Of a stretch of DNA of 64,000 nucleotides, positions 26,830-34,995 are shown piece by piece. The translations under genes and the position numbers were made by a program. The stretch comes from Chthonomonas calidirosea (lineage in GTDB: Bacteria > Armatimonadota > Fimbriimonadia > Fimbriimonadales > Fimbriimonadaceae). A model generated the notes under the pieces. That model saw only the letters and a program-made list of their open reading frames with translations. It was not told the DNA's origin and ran no database searches. The DNA lies in assembly GCA_945882415.1 (NCBI GenBank), contig CAMCWC010000008.1, positions 106,959 to 170,958 on the forward strand, written 5' to 3'. The stretch's first letter is position 1. Each line of letters opens with the position of its first letter.

Positions 26830-26849
26830 GCTCAAGGCGCCCCGAAAAA

Positions 26850-27584
26850 TCACACCCCGATGCCGTCGCGCAACACCGGAATCTCGACTTCGATCAGCTC
26901 GCCGTCGGCCACCCGGTGAAGCGGATAGGCGCTGTACTGAATGACGTAAGCCTTCCGGACGCCCTTGCTCCGGTTCGAGCCGCTCTTGTGCATGGTCAGC
27001 GACCAGAAGCAGATGAGGCTGCCCGCACGGATCGGGGCCAAAACGCCCTGGTCTGGGTCGTCGCTGGAATGTCCCACCCAGCCAATTGGCGAAGGATGAT
27101 GCTCGCGCAGTCCGTCCTTGTGTGAGCCCGGAAGCACGGAGATGCAGCCGTTCTCTTCCGTTGCGTCGTTCAAGGCGAGCCAAAGGGTGAGGTAGGGCGC
27201 CGGAGTCACTGGCGTGTAAGCATCGTCCTGGTGCCATGGGAACTCCCGTGCTCCTTCTGGCTGTTTGAAAACCGTCTGGTTCCAGTAAAGGTCCACGTTG
27301 TCGCCGATGAACTCCTTGCAAAGCGCCTGAAACTCGGGTCGCTTCGTGAACTCCCGCACCAGCGGATTGCGTTCGGCAATGTGGTCGTTGAAGGTGATTT
27401 CGTCCGCTCGAGAAATCCCCGACTCTCCGCCCGAGGCCGCGAGGGACGCCCGCATTCGCGCTTCGTCTGCTTCCAACTCGGTGATGAGATCGGTCATCTC
27501 GTCCACCGTGAAGATATCTTCAAAAACGACGTAGCCAAGTTCGCGCATCTGTGCGCGCTGATCATCGGTGATCTGCGGGACCAT
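26850..27584 (-). CDS. Phytanoyl-CoA dioxygenase (PhyH) family protein 1
   Basis: The 244-residue protein opens 'QRAQMRELGYVVFEDIFT' as PhyH proteins do. It has the Fe(II) ligands in FPWHQDDAYTP (His and Asp) and in 'LTMHKSGSNRSKG' (distal His, with the Arg that binds 2-oxoglutarate). 'ENGCISVLPGSHKDG' is the family's characteristic loop. It should be a non-heme iron, 2-oxoglutarate-dependent hydroxylase; the substrate is unknown. It diverges from a CUT1 sugar-importer operon across 62 bases, and a second PhyH gene lies directly upstream of another CUT1 operon at 34996. TATCAT lies 6 bases before the ATG. Confidence 0.88.
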   Translation of the reverse strand: MVPQITDDQRAQMRELGYVVFEDIFTVDEMTDLITELEADEARMRASLAASGGESGISRADEITFNDHIAERNPLVREFTKRPEFQALCKEFIGDNVDLYWNQTVFKQPEGAREFPWHQDDAYTPVTPAPYLTLWLALNDATEENGCISVLPGSHKDGLREHHPSPIGWVGHSSDDPDQGVLAPIRAGSLICFWSLTMHKSGSNRSKGVRKAYVIQYSAYPLHRVADGELIEVEIPVLRDGIGV

Positions 27585-27590
27585 GTGGCA

Positions 27591-27637
27591 ATGATACGCA
27601 ATCTCGGCTTCCCAAGATCAATAGAATCCGTTACAAT
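27591..27637. promoter_or_regulatory. Divergent -10-like hexamers for PhyH 1 and the sugar-binding protein
   Basis: TATCAT on the minus strand (27591-27596) is 6 bases from the PhyH ATG. TACAAT on the plus strand (27632-27637) is 9 bases from the ATG at 27647, with a weak -35 TTCCCA 17 bases upstream of it. Neither gene has a ribosome binding site. Confidence 0.45.
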
Positions 27638-27646
27638 TCCCCTCGC

Positions 27647-28936
27647 ATGAACAAAGCGCTGGCGTTTGCGGGAATCATCATCGCCGCGCTCGCTGCAAGC
27701 AACTGCACGGCAAAAACCGACCGCCGAATCCAGCTCCGCTACATGGCCTGGGGCAACGTCGAGCAACTCGCCCTCGAGCAGGAACTCGTCGACCGATTCA
27801 ACCGAAGGAACCCGGACCTGAACGTCCGCCTCTTCAAAGTCCCGCAGTCGGCCTACGGCAACAAGAGCATCGTGATGTTCGCCAGCCGAACGTCCCCGGA
27901 CGTCGTCCGCGTCGACCACTTCAACTTCCCGCAGCTAGCGGAACGGAACTACTTCCGCGACCTCTCGGAGTTCACCGAAACCGACCCCGAGTTCGACGCC
28001 AAAGAGTTCTTCCCGCTCGCCATGCAGGAGAACTACAGCAACGGCAAACTCCTCGCCCTAAATGTCCTCTTCGGCGGCGGCGTGATGATCTACAACAAGA
28101 CGCTGCTCAAAAAAGCTGGCCTGCCCGACCCGTTTGAACTCTGGAAACGCGGTGAATGGACCACCGACCGCACGCTCGAATATGCCATCAAGCTCACCAA
28201 GTTCGACGCCAACGGACGCCCTTCGCAGTTCGGCGTCGGCTTCCCGAACATGCCCTTTTATGTCGGAATCATGTATGGCTACGGGGCAAACTTGCTCAGC
28301 GAAGACCTGACCCGCTCCGCCATGGACACGCCCGAGGCTGCAGAGGCGATGCAGTGGGTTGCTGACCTTCGCTGGAAGCACCGAGTCTGCCCCTCGCCAT
28401 CCCAAGGCGCAAATGCCGCCTTCGGCTTCGAAACCGGTCGCCTTGCGATGGAGTTCAACTACATCGGCGTCACTTCTCGGTACCGAGAAAAAATCAAGGA
28501 TTTCGAATGGGACATCTGCCCGATGCCTGATGGTCCGAAAGGGAAGTCCCTGTTCGTAAAAGGAAATCAGTTGGTCATGTACCGAGAGACCAAGCACCCG
28601 GCCGCTGCCTGGCGCTTGCTCAAATTCATCGTGAGCGAAGAAGCCGAACGGTTCCTGTACATAGAACAGCGACGCCAGTCGCCGACTCGCATCAAGCTCG
28701 CCCAATCCAGCGACTTCCTCCAGCCCAAGGCTCCGCCGTTCAACATGCCGTCGGTCACCGCGAGCGTCGAATCGGGCAAGGTCCTCCCCATTGGGCCGCG
28801 CTGGCCAGAGGTCATCACGGTAGTCGGGTCCGAGTTCGACAGCCTTTTCGCGGGCCGCGAACGCGACGCCAAAGTCGTCCTACAACGCGCCCACAAAGCC
28901 GTTAACAAACTGCTGTCGGAGGACCCGGGTCTATGA
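27647..28936 (+). CDS. CUT1 ABC transporter sugar-binding protein
   Basis: The 429-residue protein has an N-terminal signal with Cys in 'ALAASNCTAK'; Asn before the Cys is atypical for a lipobox. The mature part is a family 1 solute-binding protein: 'LRYMAWGNVEQLALEQELVD', 'FNRRNPDLNVRLFKVP', 'TSPDVVRVDHFNF' and 'GKLLALNVLFGGGVMIYNK'. It should capture a mono- or oligosaccharide and hand it to the two permeases that follow. The ATG of permease 1 overlaps its stop by 4 bases. No ATPase gene is present. Confidence 0.9.
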   Translation: MNKALAFAGIIIAALAASNCTAKTDRRIQLRYMAWGNVEQLALEQELVDRFNRRNPDLNVRLFKVPQSAYGNKSIVMFASRTSPDVVRVDHFNFPQLAERNYFRDLSEFTETDPEFDAKEFFPLAMQENYSNGKLLALNVLFGGGVMIYNKTLLKKAGLPDPFELWKRGEWTTDRTLEYAIKLTKFDANGRPSQFGVGFPNMPFYVGIMYGYGANLLSEDLTRSAMDTPEAAEAMQWVADLRWKHRVCPSPSQGANAAFGFETGRLAMEFNYIGVTSRYREKIKDFEWDICPMPDGPKGKSLFVKGNQLVMYRETKHPAAAWRLLKFIVSEEAERFLYIEQRRQSPTRIKLAQSSDFLQPKAPPFNMPSVTASVESGKVLPIGPRWPEVITVVGSEFDSLFAGRERDAKVVLQRAHKAVNKLLSEDPGL

Positions 28937-29820
28937 AGAAGCACCAACCGGGTCGGTGGGGTTTCATTTTCATCCTTCCTTGGCTCCTCGGTTTCATCTT
29001 CTTCACCGCTGGCCCGATGATCGCCAGCCTGGTCCTCAGCTTCACGCGGTATGACCTCAGCACCATCCACTTTGTGGGGACCAAGAATTACGAGCGCATC
29101 CTGTTCGATGAGCCGCTGTTCTGGAAGTCGCTCCAGGTCACCGTCACTTATGCCTTCTTCTCCGTACCGCTAGGGATCGCAGGTTCTCTCGCCCTCGCGC
29201 TGATGCTCAACCAGAAGGTCGCGGGCGAACGCATTTTCCGCACCCTGTTCTATCTTCCAAGCCTCGTGCCATCCGTGGCCTCCGCACTTCTCTGGAGTTG
29301 GATTTTCAATGCCGACAATGGCCTGCTGAACTACACCCTTGGCCTTTTCGGCTGGGGTGGGGTGGAATGGCTAGCCGACGAAAAGTACACCCTCGGCGCG
29401 TTCGTCGTGATGTCGCTATGGGGCATTGGCGGTGGCCGAATGATCATCTTCCTCGCCGGACTTCAGGGCATCTCGGAGTCGTATTACGAAGCTGCCCGAC
29501 TCGACGGCGCTTCAGCCTGGCGACAGTTCCGAAACGTCACCCTCCCGCTCCTCTCTCCCGTGATGTTCTTCAACCTCATCCTCGGCGTGATTGGCGCATT
29601 CCAGGTCTTCACCCAGGCCTACATCATGACGGCGGGCGGCCCCAACAACGCGACCTACTTCTATGCCCTCGCGATCTTCCGCAATGCTTTTGAGTACTTC
29701 AAACTCGGCAAGGCCAGCGCACTTGCGTGGATCTTGTTCCTCATTCTCATGGGCATCACCGCGCTTCAATTCTGGGCATCAAAACGCTGGGTGCACTACG
29801 AAGGGGAGGCGAAATCGTGA
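28933..29820 (+). CDS. CUT1 sugar ABC permease, MalF type
   Basis: The 295-residue integral membrane protein has six predicted helices, starting 'WGFIFILPWLLGFIFFTAGP'. The EAA motif that docks the ATPase is 'YYEAARLDGASAWRQFRNVT' in the last cytoplasmic loop. ATGA overlaps the binding-protein stop, with GGAGG about 10 bases upstream. It forms a heterodimer with the next permease. Confidence 0.92.
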   Translation: MKKHQPGRWGFIFILPWLLGFIFFTAGPMIASLVLSFTRYDLSTIHFVGTKNYERILFDEPLFWKSLQVTVTYAFFSVPLGIAGSLALALMLNQKVAGERIFRTLFYLPSLVPSVASALLWSWIFNADNGLLNYTLGLFGWGGVEWLADEKYTLGAFVVMSLWGIGGGRMIIFLAGLQGISESYYEAARLDGASAWRQFRNVTLPLLSPVMFFNLILGVIGAFQVFTQAYIMTAGGPNNATYFYALAIFRNAFEYFKLGKASALAWILFLILMGITALQFWASKRWVHYEGEAKS

Positions 29821-30635
29821 AGAAGGCACCCCTTCTCTTTTTCCTGATCCTGCTGTCCGTTGTGGCGCTGGTGCCCTTCATCTGGACCGTCTCAACTGCG
29901 CTCAAAGATGATCAGGAAGTCTTCGCCTTTCCGCCGCGCTGGATTCCCGAAACGATTCAGTGGGGCAATTTCCAAAAGGCTTGGACCGCGCTACCGTTCA
30001 CCCAATGGGTGATCAACACTCTCGTCGTGACGCTCGCGTGCACGATCGGGCAAATGTTGACGGGATCGTTGGTTGCCTACGGTTTTAGCCGCTTCAAGTT
30101 CAAGGGCCGCGACACGCTCTTTGGCCTCGTTATCGCGACCATGATGCTGCCGGGGCAGGTCACCATGATCCCGGTCTTCATGATCTGGCGTGAGCTCCGA
30201 GCAATCGATACCTACTGGCCGCTGATTCTTCCCGCATTCTTTGGCGGCGGTGCATTTAACATCTTCCTCATTCGCCAGTTCTTCCTCAGCATCCCGAACG
30301 AGCTGGACGAAGCCGCGATGATCGACGGCGCCAGCTACCTTCGCGTTTGGTGGCAAATTCTCCTGCCACTCAGTGCTCCGGTTCTCGCCACGGTTGGCGT
30401 ACTTAGCTTCATTGGCCACTGGGATGATTTCAACGGGCCGCTGATCTATCTCAACAGCCCGGAAAAGTACACCGTGAGCATCGGCTTGCGGATGTTCCAG
30501 GACTCGTACGGTAGCGAGACGAACTTGTTGATGGCGGCGTCGCTCATCCACATCTTGCCAACCATCGTTCTGTTCTTCTTCGCCCAGCGGTACTTCATGC
30601 GAGGAATTCAGCTCAGCGGGCTTGGCGGACGGTAA
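29817..30635 (+). CDS. CUT1 sugar ABC permease, MalG type
   Basis: A GTG at 29817 overlaps the previous stop (GTGA) and has AGGGGAGG 7 bases upstream, which decides the start over the longer frame. The 272-residue protein begins with helix 'LLFFLILLSVVALVPFIW' and carries EAA loop 'LDEAAMIDGASYLRVWWQIL'. It is the second transmembrane subunit of the importer whose binding protein is at 27647-28936. Confidence 0.92.
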   Translation: MKKAPLLFFLILLSVVALVPFIWTVSTALKDDQEVFAFPPRWIPETIQWGNFQKAWTALPFTQWVINTLVVTLACTIGQMLTGSLVAYGFSRFKFKGRDTLFGLVIATMMLPGQVTMIPVFMIWRELRAIDTYWPLILPAFFGGGAFNIFLIRQFFLSIPNELDEAAMIDGASYLRVWWQILLPLSAPVLATVGVLSFIGHWDDFNGPLIYLNSPEKYTVSIGLRMFQDSYGSETNLLMAASLIHILPTIVLFFFAQRYFMRGIQLSGLGGR

Positions 30636-30678
30636 GGGCTTGACACCTTAGCGTATATCGCCCAAGCTATCCATAGTG

Positions 30679-31716
30679 ATGAATTGGAAACTACTCGTAT
30701 CGGCCGTCGCCGTCTCCGCCCTAGCCTTTGGCTGCTCCCCTAGCGAAGCGCCAAAGGAAGAGACCAAGACCGAAACCACCGCCAAAGCGCCGGCTGGCGC
30801 ACCGTTTCGCATCACGATGATCGCGAAGAGCAGCATGAACCCGTTCTTCCTCAGCACCCGCGTCGGGGCCGAAGAGCGCGCGAAAGAATTGAGCGAAAAG
30901 CTCGGCCGCGAGATCACCATCGACTGGCAAACCCCGCCGGAAGAAGATGGGCAAATCCAAGCTCAGCGCGTGCAGTCTGCGGTCAACGACGGCACGAACG
31001 CGATTCTGCTCTCGTGCAGTGACTCCGGCAAGCTTAAGGGCGCCATTGATGACGCGGTCGCAAAGGGCGTTGAAGTCTGTACCTTCGACAGCGACGTGCC
31101 GGACAGCAAGCGATTCAGCTTCGTGGGATCCGACAACTACGAGCTCGGCTTCAAGGTCGGCGAAGAGTTGGTCAAGTTGACCGGTGGAAAGGGGAACGTC
31201 GCGCTGCTTTGCGGAAACCAAAATGCGCCGAACCTAGCCATCCGCCGTCGAGGCACCGAAGATGCAATCAAGAAGGCTCCCGGTCTGAAAATCGTCGGCG
31301 TTTTCTACAACCCAGAAAAGCCGCAGGACGCTGCTCAAGAAGTGATGCGAGTGATGAAGGCACAGCCAGAAATCGACGCCTGGGCGTTCATCGGCGGCTG
31401 GCCGCTGTTCACCACTACGCTTCTCACTGAACTCGATCCAAAGCGGATTCGGGTCGTAAGTGCAGATGCTCTGCCGCCACAGCTTGCCTATGTCGATTCC
31501 GGCGTCGTTCCAACGCTCATCGCTCAGCGCAGCTACGATCTCGGCGCCCTTGGCGTTCAGGCCATCGTGGATAAAGTCATCGAAAAGAAGCCAGTCGAAG
31601 GGAATGTGAACCCCGAACTGACGAAGGTAACGAAGGAGAATCTGGGCGAATGGGCTCGCCAACTCAAGGATTGGGGCTTCACCGACGTGCCGGAAAAGTA
31701 CCTTTCCCTCAAGTAA
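30679..31716 (+). CDS. Ribose-type (Peripla_BP_4) sugar-binding lipoprotein
   Basis: The 345-residue product has a clear lipobox (LAFGCSPSE) and a Ser/Lys/Thr/Glu-rich linker. The LacI/RbsB-like fold follows: 'ITMIAKSSMNPFFLSTRVGA', 'QRVQSAVNDGTNAILLSC', 'VCTFDSDVPDSKRFSFVGSD', 'LLCGNQNAPNLAIRRRG' and 'QRSYDLGALGVQAI'. Such proteins normally serve CUT2 importers, but no CUT2 ATPase or permease is nearby; the neighbours are a CUT1 operon and an MFS carrier. TTGACA at 30640-30645 is a good -35, but the -10 is unclear. GTG at 30676 is an alternative start. Confidence 0.88.
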   Translation: MNWKLLVSAVAVSALAFGCSPSEAPKEETKTETTAKAPAGAPFRITMIAKSSMNPFFLSTRVGAEERAKELSEKLGREITIDWQTPPEEDGQIQAQRVQSAVNDGTNAILLSCSDSGKLKGAIDDAVAKGVEVCTFDSDVPDSKRFSFVGSDNYELGFKVGEELVKLTGGKGNVALLCGNQNAPNLAIRRRGTEDAIKKAPGLKIVGVFYNPEKPQDAAQEVMRVMKAQPEIDAWAFIGGWPLFTTTLLTELDPKRIRVVSADALPPQLAYVDSGVVPTLIAQRSYDLGALGVQAIVDKVIEKKPVEGNVNPELTKVTKENLGEWARQLKDWGFTDVPEKYLSLK

Positions 31717-31754
31717 GGCTTGCGAGAAAGTCGTAAAACGGATAAAACTGGCGG

Positions 31755-33263
31755 GTGACTGACACCCCCGTTCACACATCCCCCGCCGCTGTGGATGCGA
31801 AGACCCTCCGAAAAGTGATCTTCGCATCCTCGGCAGGAACGCTGATCGAATGGTACGACTTCTATCTTTTCGGCTCGCTGGCCACCATTCTCAGCACTAA
31901 GTTCTTCCCGAGCGGGAACGAGACTGCCGCATTTCTTTCCACCCTCGCCACCTTCGGCGCAGGTTTTGTAATCCGACCATTCGGTGCCCTTGTCTTCGGG
32001 CGAATGGGCGATCTTGTCGGCCGAAAGGTGACCTTCCTGCTCACGCTGGTGATGATGGGGCTGAGCACGTTTGCCATCGGCCTTTTGCCGACCTACGAAA
32101 CGGCTGGCGTCATCGCCACCGTAATCCTGGTTCTCCTGCGTTTGATTCAGGGGCTTGCCCTTGGCGGAGAATACGGGGGTGCGGCGACTTACGTAGCCGA
32201 GCACTCGCCACCCGAGCGACGCGGCTTTTACACTAGCTTCATTCAAACCACGGCGACCCTTGGCCTCCTTGTTTCCCTCGCCGTCATCATGACCACGCGC
32301 ATCAGCCTGGGCGAGGCAGCGTTCGCGGACTGGGGCTGGCGAATTCCATTCTTGGTGAGCTTCCTGCTCGTCATTGTCAGCTACTTCATTCGCCGCAGCA
32401 TGGAGGAATCACCCATGTTTGCCGCGTTGAAGGCTAAGAAGCAGATCAGCGTCAACCCGCTCAAAGAGAGCTTCATGAACCCCGAGAACCGCCGCTGGGT
32501 GCTGCTCGCCCTTTTCGGCGCAACGGCTGGGCAGGGCGTCGTTTGGTACACCGGGCAGTTCTACGCCATGACGTTCCTTGAAAAGGTGCTCATGATCAAG
32601 CCGCTGACCGTGAACTTCATGGTCAGCACCGCGCTGGTTCTCGCCACACCGCTTTTTGTCTACTTCGGCGGACTCTCGGACAAGTTCAGCCGCCTTAAGC
32701 TCATATTGATCGGCTGTACGGTAGCCGCGATTTGCTACATCCCCATCTATCAATTCAAGCTGAACTTGGTCAATCCGGGCCAGACGGCAGGCATCGCGGC
32801 TCCGGCCGGAATCGTAGTGGGTGACCCAGTTCCGAAGTCGCTGACGAAGATCGTGCAAGACGAAAACTTCAAGCGCACCCTGACGTGGAACGTGACTATC
32901 AAGCCCGGCGAGAAAATCGTAATCGACGAAAAGCCTAAGCTGGAAATAGAACCGAGCTTCGCAATCTGTGCGATCCTGACCGCCCTGGTCTTCATCCAGG
33001 TCGTTTTTGTCACGATGGTTTACGGGCCGATTGCCGCCTTCCTCGTTGAGCTCTTCCCAACTAAGATTCGCTACACCTCGATGTCGTTGCCGTATCACAT
33101 CGGAAACGGGGTCTTCGGCGGCCTCGTACCGTTGATCGCCACCGCCGTGGTTGCGGCAACCGGAAGTCCGCTTGCCGGGCTTTGGTATCCGATTGGCATT
33201 GCGCTCATGACGGTCGTGGTCGGTGCGGTCTTCCTACGGGAGGATCGAGTCATTGAAGACTAA
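31755..33263 (+). CDS. MFS transporter, metabolite:H+ symporter (MHS) type
   Basis: A GTG start gives 502 residues. 'AGTLIEWYDFYLFGSLATIL' and 'RPFGALVFGRMGDLVGRK' are hallmark sequences of the MHS family (ProP, ShiA and KgtP relatives), with 'LIQGLALGGEYGGAATYVAE' in helix 4. A hydrophilic insert of about 65 residues (from 'NPGQTAGIAAPAG' to 'KPKLEIEP') is unusual and probably forms a periplasmic loop. The substrate would be a small organic acid or osmolyte and cannot be specified. It overlaps the next gene by 11 bases. Confidence 0.88.
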   Translation: MTDTPVHTSPAAVDAKTLRKVIFASSAGTLIEWYDFYLFGSLATILSTKFFPSGNETAAFLSTLATFGAGFVIRPFGALVFGRMGDLVGRKVTFLLTLVMMGLSTFAIGLLPTYETAGVIATVILVLLRLIQGLALGGEYGGAATYVAEHSPPERRGFYTSFIQTTATLGLLVSLAVIMTTRISLGEAAFADWGWRIPFLVSFLLVIVSYFIRRSMEESPMFAALKAKKQISVNPLKESFMNPENRRWVLLALFGATAGQGVVWYTGQFYAMTFLEKVLMIKPLTVNFMVSTALVLATPLFVYFGGLSDKFSRLKLILIGCTVAAICYIPIYQFKLNLVNPGQTAGIAAPAGIVVGDPVPKSLTKIVQDENFKRTLTWNVTIKPGEKIVIDEKPKLEIEPSFAICAILTALVFIQVVFVTMVYGPIAAFLVELFPTKIRYTSMSLPYHIGNGVFGGLVPLIATAVVAATGSPLAGLWYPIGIALMTVVVGAVFLREDRVIED

Positions 33264-34179
33264 CATTCCTATCTGGTTTGGCCTTGCCGACATTGGCACC
33301 CGCCGAGATCGTCGGGAGAGCTTCCTCGCCATGGATGCGTACTTTGATGCCGGAGGCCGTCAGTTCGATACCGCGCATTGCTATGCGGCCTGGCTGGAAA
33401 ATGGGGAGGGGGTCAGCGAGCGCCTCTTTGGCGAATGGATCGCGGAGCGGGATGTTCGGAAGGAGATCATCATCGCTACGAAGGGTGGGCACGTTGGATT
33501 CGGACACTATCCGCGCCCGGAACGTTATTTAGACCCGGCGCTGGTTCGCCGAGATTTTGATCAGTCGTTGGAGCGTATGCGGGTGGACCGTGTCGAGGTG
33601 TACTTCTACCACCGAGATCACCGGGGTGAATCGATCGAGAATCTGGCCGGATTTATGAGCTCACTCTTGGCGGAGCGATTGATCGACCATGCCGGAATCA
33701 GCAATTGGACCGCCCCGCGGGCCAAAGCGATGGCAAAAGCGTTACCTAAGGTGAAGTTCTGGCAAAACCAGTGGAGCCTTGGTCGGCCTACCTGGGAGCC
33801 CACAGAACATGAAGGCACCACGCGATACCATTTGCCGGAAGATTTGGTCGTTGCGGAAGAATGTGGCTATGTGGTGATGCCGTATTCATCGACCGCAAAC
33901 GGTTTCTATGGCAGTAACGGTACGAGCGGTTCTCGCTTTGATTCGCCCGAAAACCGCATTCGGTTGGAGCGAGTGAATCTGGTTTCGGAGAAGACTGGTT
34001 TCACGCGGAACCAAGTCGCGTTGATGTTCATGCTGAGCCAGCCGATTCCTCCGGTGGAGCCGATTATTGGGACGCTTGACCCGGAGCGAATTATCGAACT
34101 ACTCAGCGTGTCGTTCCAACGACTGTCGCAGGAAACGCTGGATTATCTAGACCTGAAAACGGATACTTGGTTGTCGTAA
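33253..34179 (+). CDS. Aldo/keto reductase
   Basis: I place the start at the TTG at 33253: GGGAGG (33238-33243) lies 9 bases upstream, and the longer frame would overlap the MFS gene by 41 bases. The 308-residue (alpha/beta)8 protein shows 'AYFDAGGRQFDTAHCY' (the Asp and Tyr of the tetrad), 'IIIATKGGHVGF' (Lys), 'VEVYFYHRDHRGESIE' (His), 'WQNQWSL' and 'EPIIGTLDPERI'. It should reduce or oxidise a sugar or aldehyde with NADP(H). Its coupling to the MFS gene suggests use of the imported compound. It overlaps the convergent AraC-type gene by 33 bases. Confidence 0.88.
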   Translation: MKTNIPIWFGLADIGTRRDRRESFLAMDAYFDAGGRQFDTAHCYAAWLENGEGVSERLFGEWIAERDVRKEIIIATKGGHVGFGHYPRPERYLDPALVRRDFDQSLERMRVDRVEVYFYHRDHRGESIENLAGFMSSLLAERLIDHAGISNWTAPRAKAMAKALPKVKFWQNQWSLGRPTWEPTEHEGTTRYHLPEDLVVAEECGYVVMPYSSTANGFYGSNGTSGSRFDSPENRIRLERVNLVSEKTGFTRNQVALMFMLSQPIPPVEPIIGTLDPERIIELLSVSFQRLSQETLDYLDLKTDTWLS

Positions 34180-34932
34180 TTCTCGCGGAGAGTTGCCAAA
34201 CGCCAAGCGCACGGCCTTGTTGAACACTTGCAGGTCCGGCATCCCAATGCTTGTGGCAACTTGTTTCACCGGGATGTCGGAGGTTTCCAGCAAGTACCGC
34301 GCGCGCTCAAGCCGCTTTTCCCGGACCGTTTGGATAACGGTCCGGCCAAGGTGAGTTCGGAAGAGCCGCGCGAGGTGTGCGCGACTGATCCCAAGACCCT
34401 GAGCGATTTCGGCCGGGCTAAGCGGTTCGGCCAGTCGTGAATCAATCAGCGAGATGGCCTGGGTCAACACAACCGGATAGCTTGTGCCGAGATCGGGCTG
34501 TGATACGGCAACTAGCGATGCGAGCACATCCCACGCACGGATATCGGCCCGGAGAGGCTGCGACTCGCGCCACGAGACGCATGCCTCAAGCTGTCGCCAA
34601 ATCTCTGGAAAAGTAGGGCCAACCGGAAAAACGAATGGGAGCTTCACTGTGGGCAGGGCGTAGTGCGGCCACACCAGATGAGCGAACAGGTGCGTGGATT
34701 CCCCTCGAAACCGATACTGCATCGTCACGCCGGGCGGCGTGAATCCGGCGAAGCCGGGCTGGATTTCCATGCGCACCCCGTCCATGAAAACCGTCGCTGC
34801 GTAGGTGTACAGGTGCATTCCCCATGCCCCCTCAACGCGAAACTCTTGGCGCTTCGGAAGGTGATGCGTACTCCGCCAAGACATGACGACCTTCGGCATC
34901 GTATCGGCCGGTAGTTCGGCGAGAGACATCAT
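34147..34932 (-). CDS. AraC-family transcriptional regulator
   Basis: The 261-residue protein has an N-terminal cupin-like sensor domain ('GFAGFTPPGVTMQYRFRG', 'HLFAHLVWPHYALP') and a C-terminal double helix-turn-helix: 'PLSPAEIAQGLGISRAHLAR' then 'IPVKQVATSIGMPDLQVFNK'. AraC proteins of this layout sense a sugar and activate a neighbouring gene. It diverges from the PhyH 2 gene across a 63-base gap containing a palindrome, so it probably controls PhyH 2 and the importer behind it. Two adjacent ATG codons (34932 and 34929) are possible starts. Confidence 0.9.
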   Translation of the reverse strand: MMSLAELPADTMPKVVMSWRSTHHLPKRQEFRVEGAWGMHLYTYAATVFMDGVRMEIQPGFAGFTPPGVTMQYRFRGESTHLFAHLVWPHYALPTVKLPFVFPVGPTFPEIWRQLEACVSWRESQPLRADIRAWDVLASLVAVSQPDLGTSYPVVLTQAISLIDSRLAEPLSPAEIAQGLGISRAHLARLFRTHLGRTVIQTVREKRLERARYLLETSDIPVKQVATSIGMPDLQVFNKAVRLAFGNSPRELRQPSIRFQV

Positions 34933-34957
34933 GCTCGTTTTTTACCAGTAAACGGCA

Positions 34958-34989
34958 AGTTTTGACGATTATCAAAACTGTTTTAGTTT
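34958..34989 (+). promoter_or_regulatory. Promoter of PhyH 2 overlapping a palindromic operator
   Basis: AGTTTTGA (34958-34965) and TCAAAACT (34972-34979) are perfect inverted arms with a 6-base spacer. TTGACG (34962-34967), inside the palindrome, is a good -35. After 16 bases comes TAGTTT (34984-34989), and the ATG at 34996 follows 6 bases later. Binding at the palindrome would cover the -35 element. Confidence 0.6.
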
Positions 34990-34995
34990 GGAATA

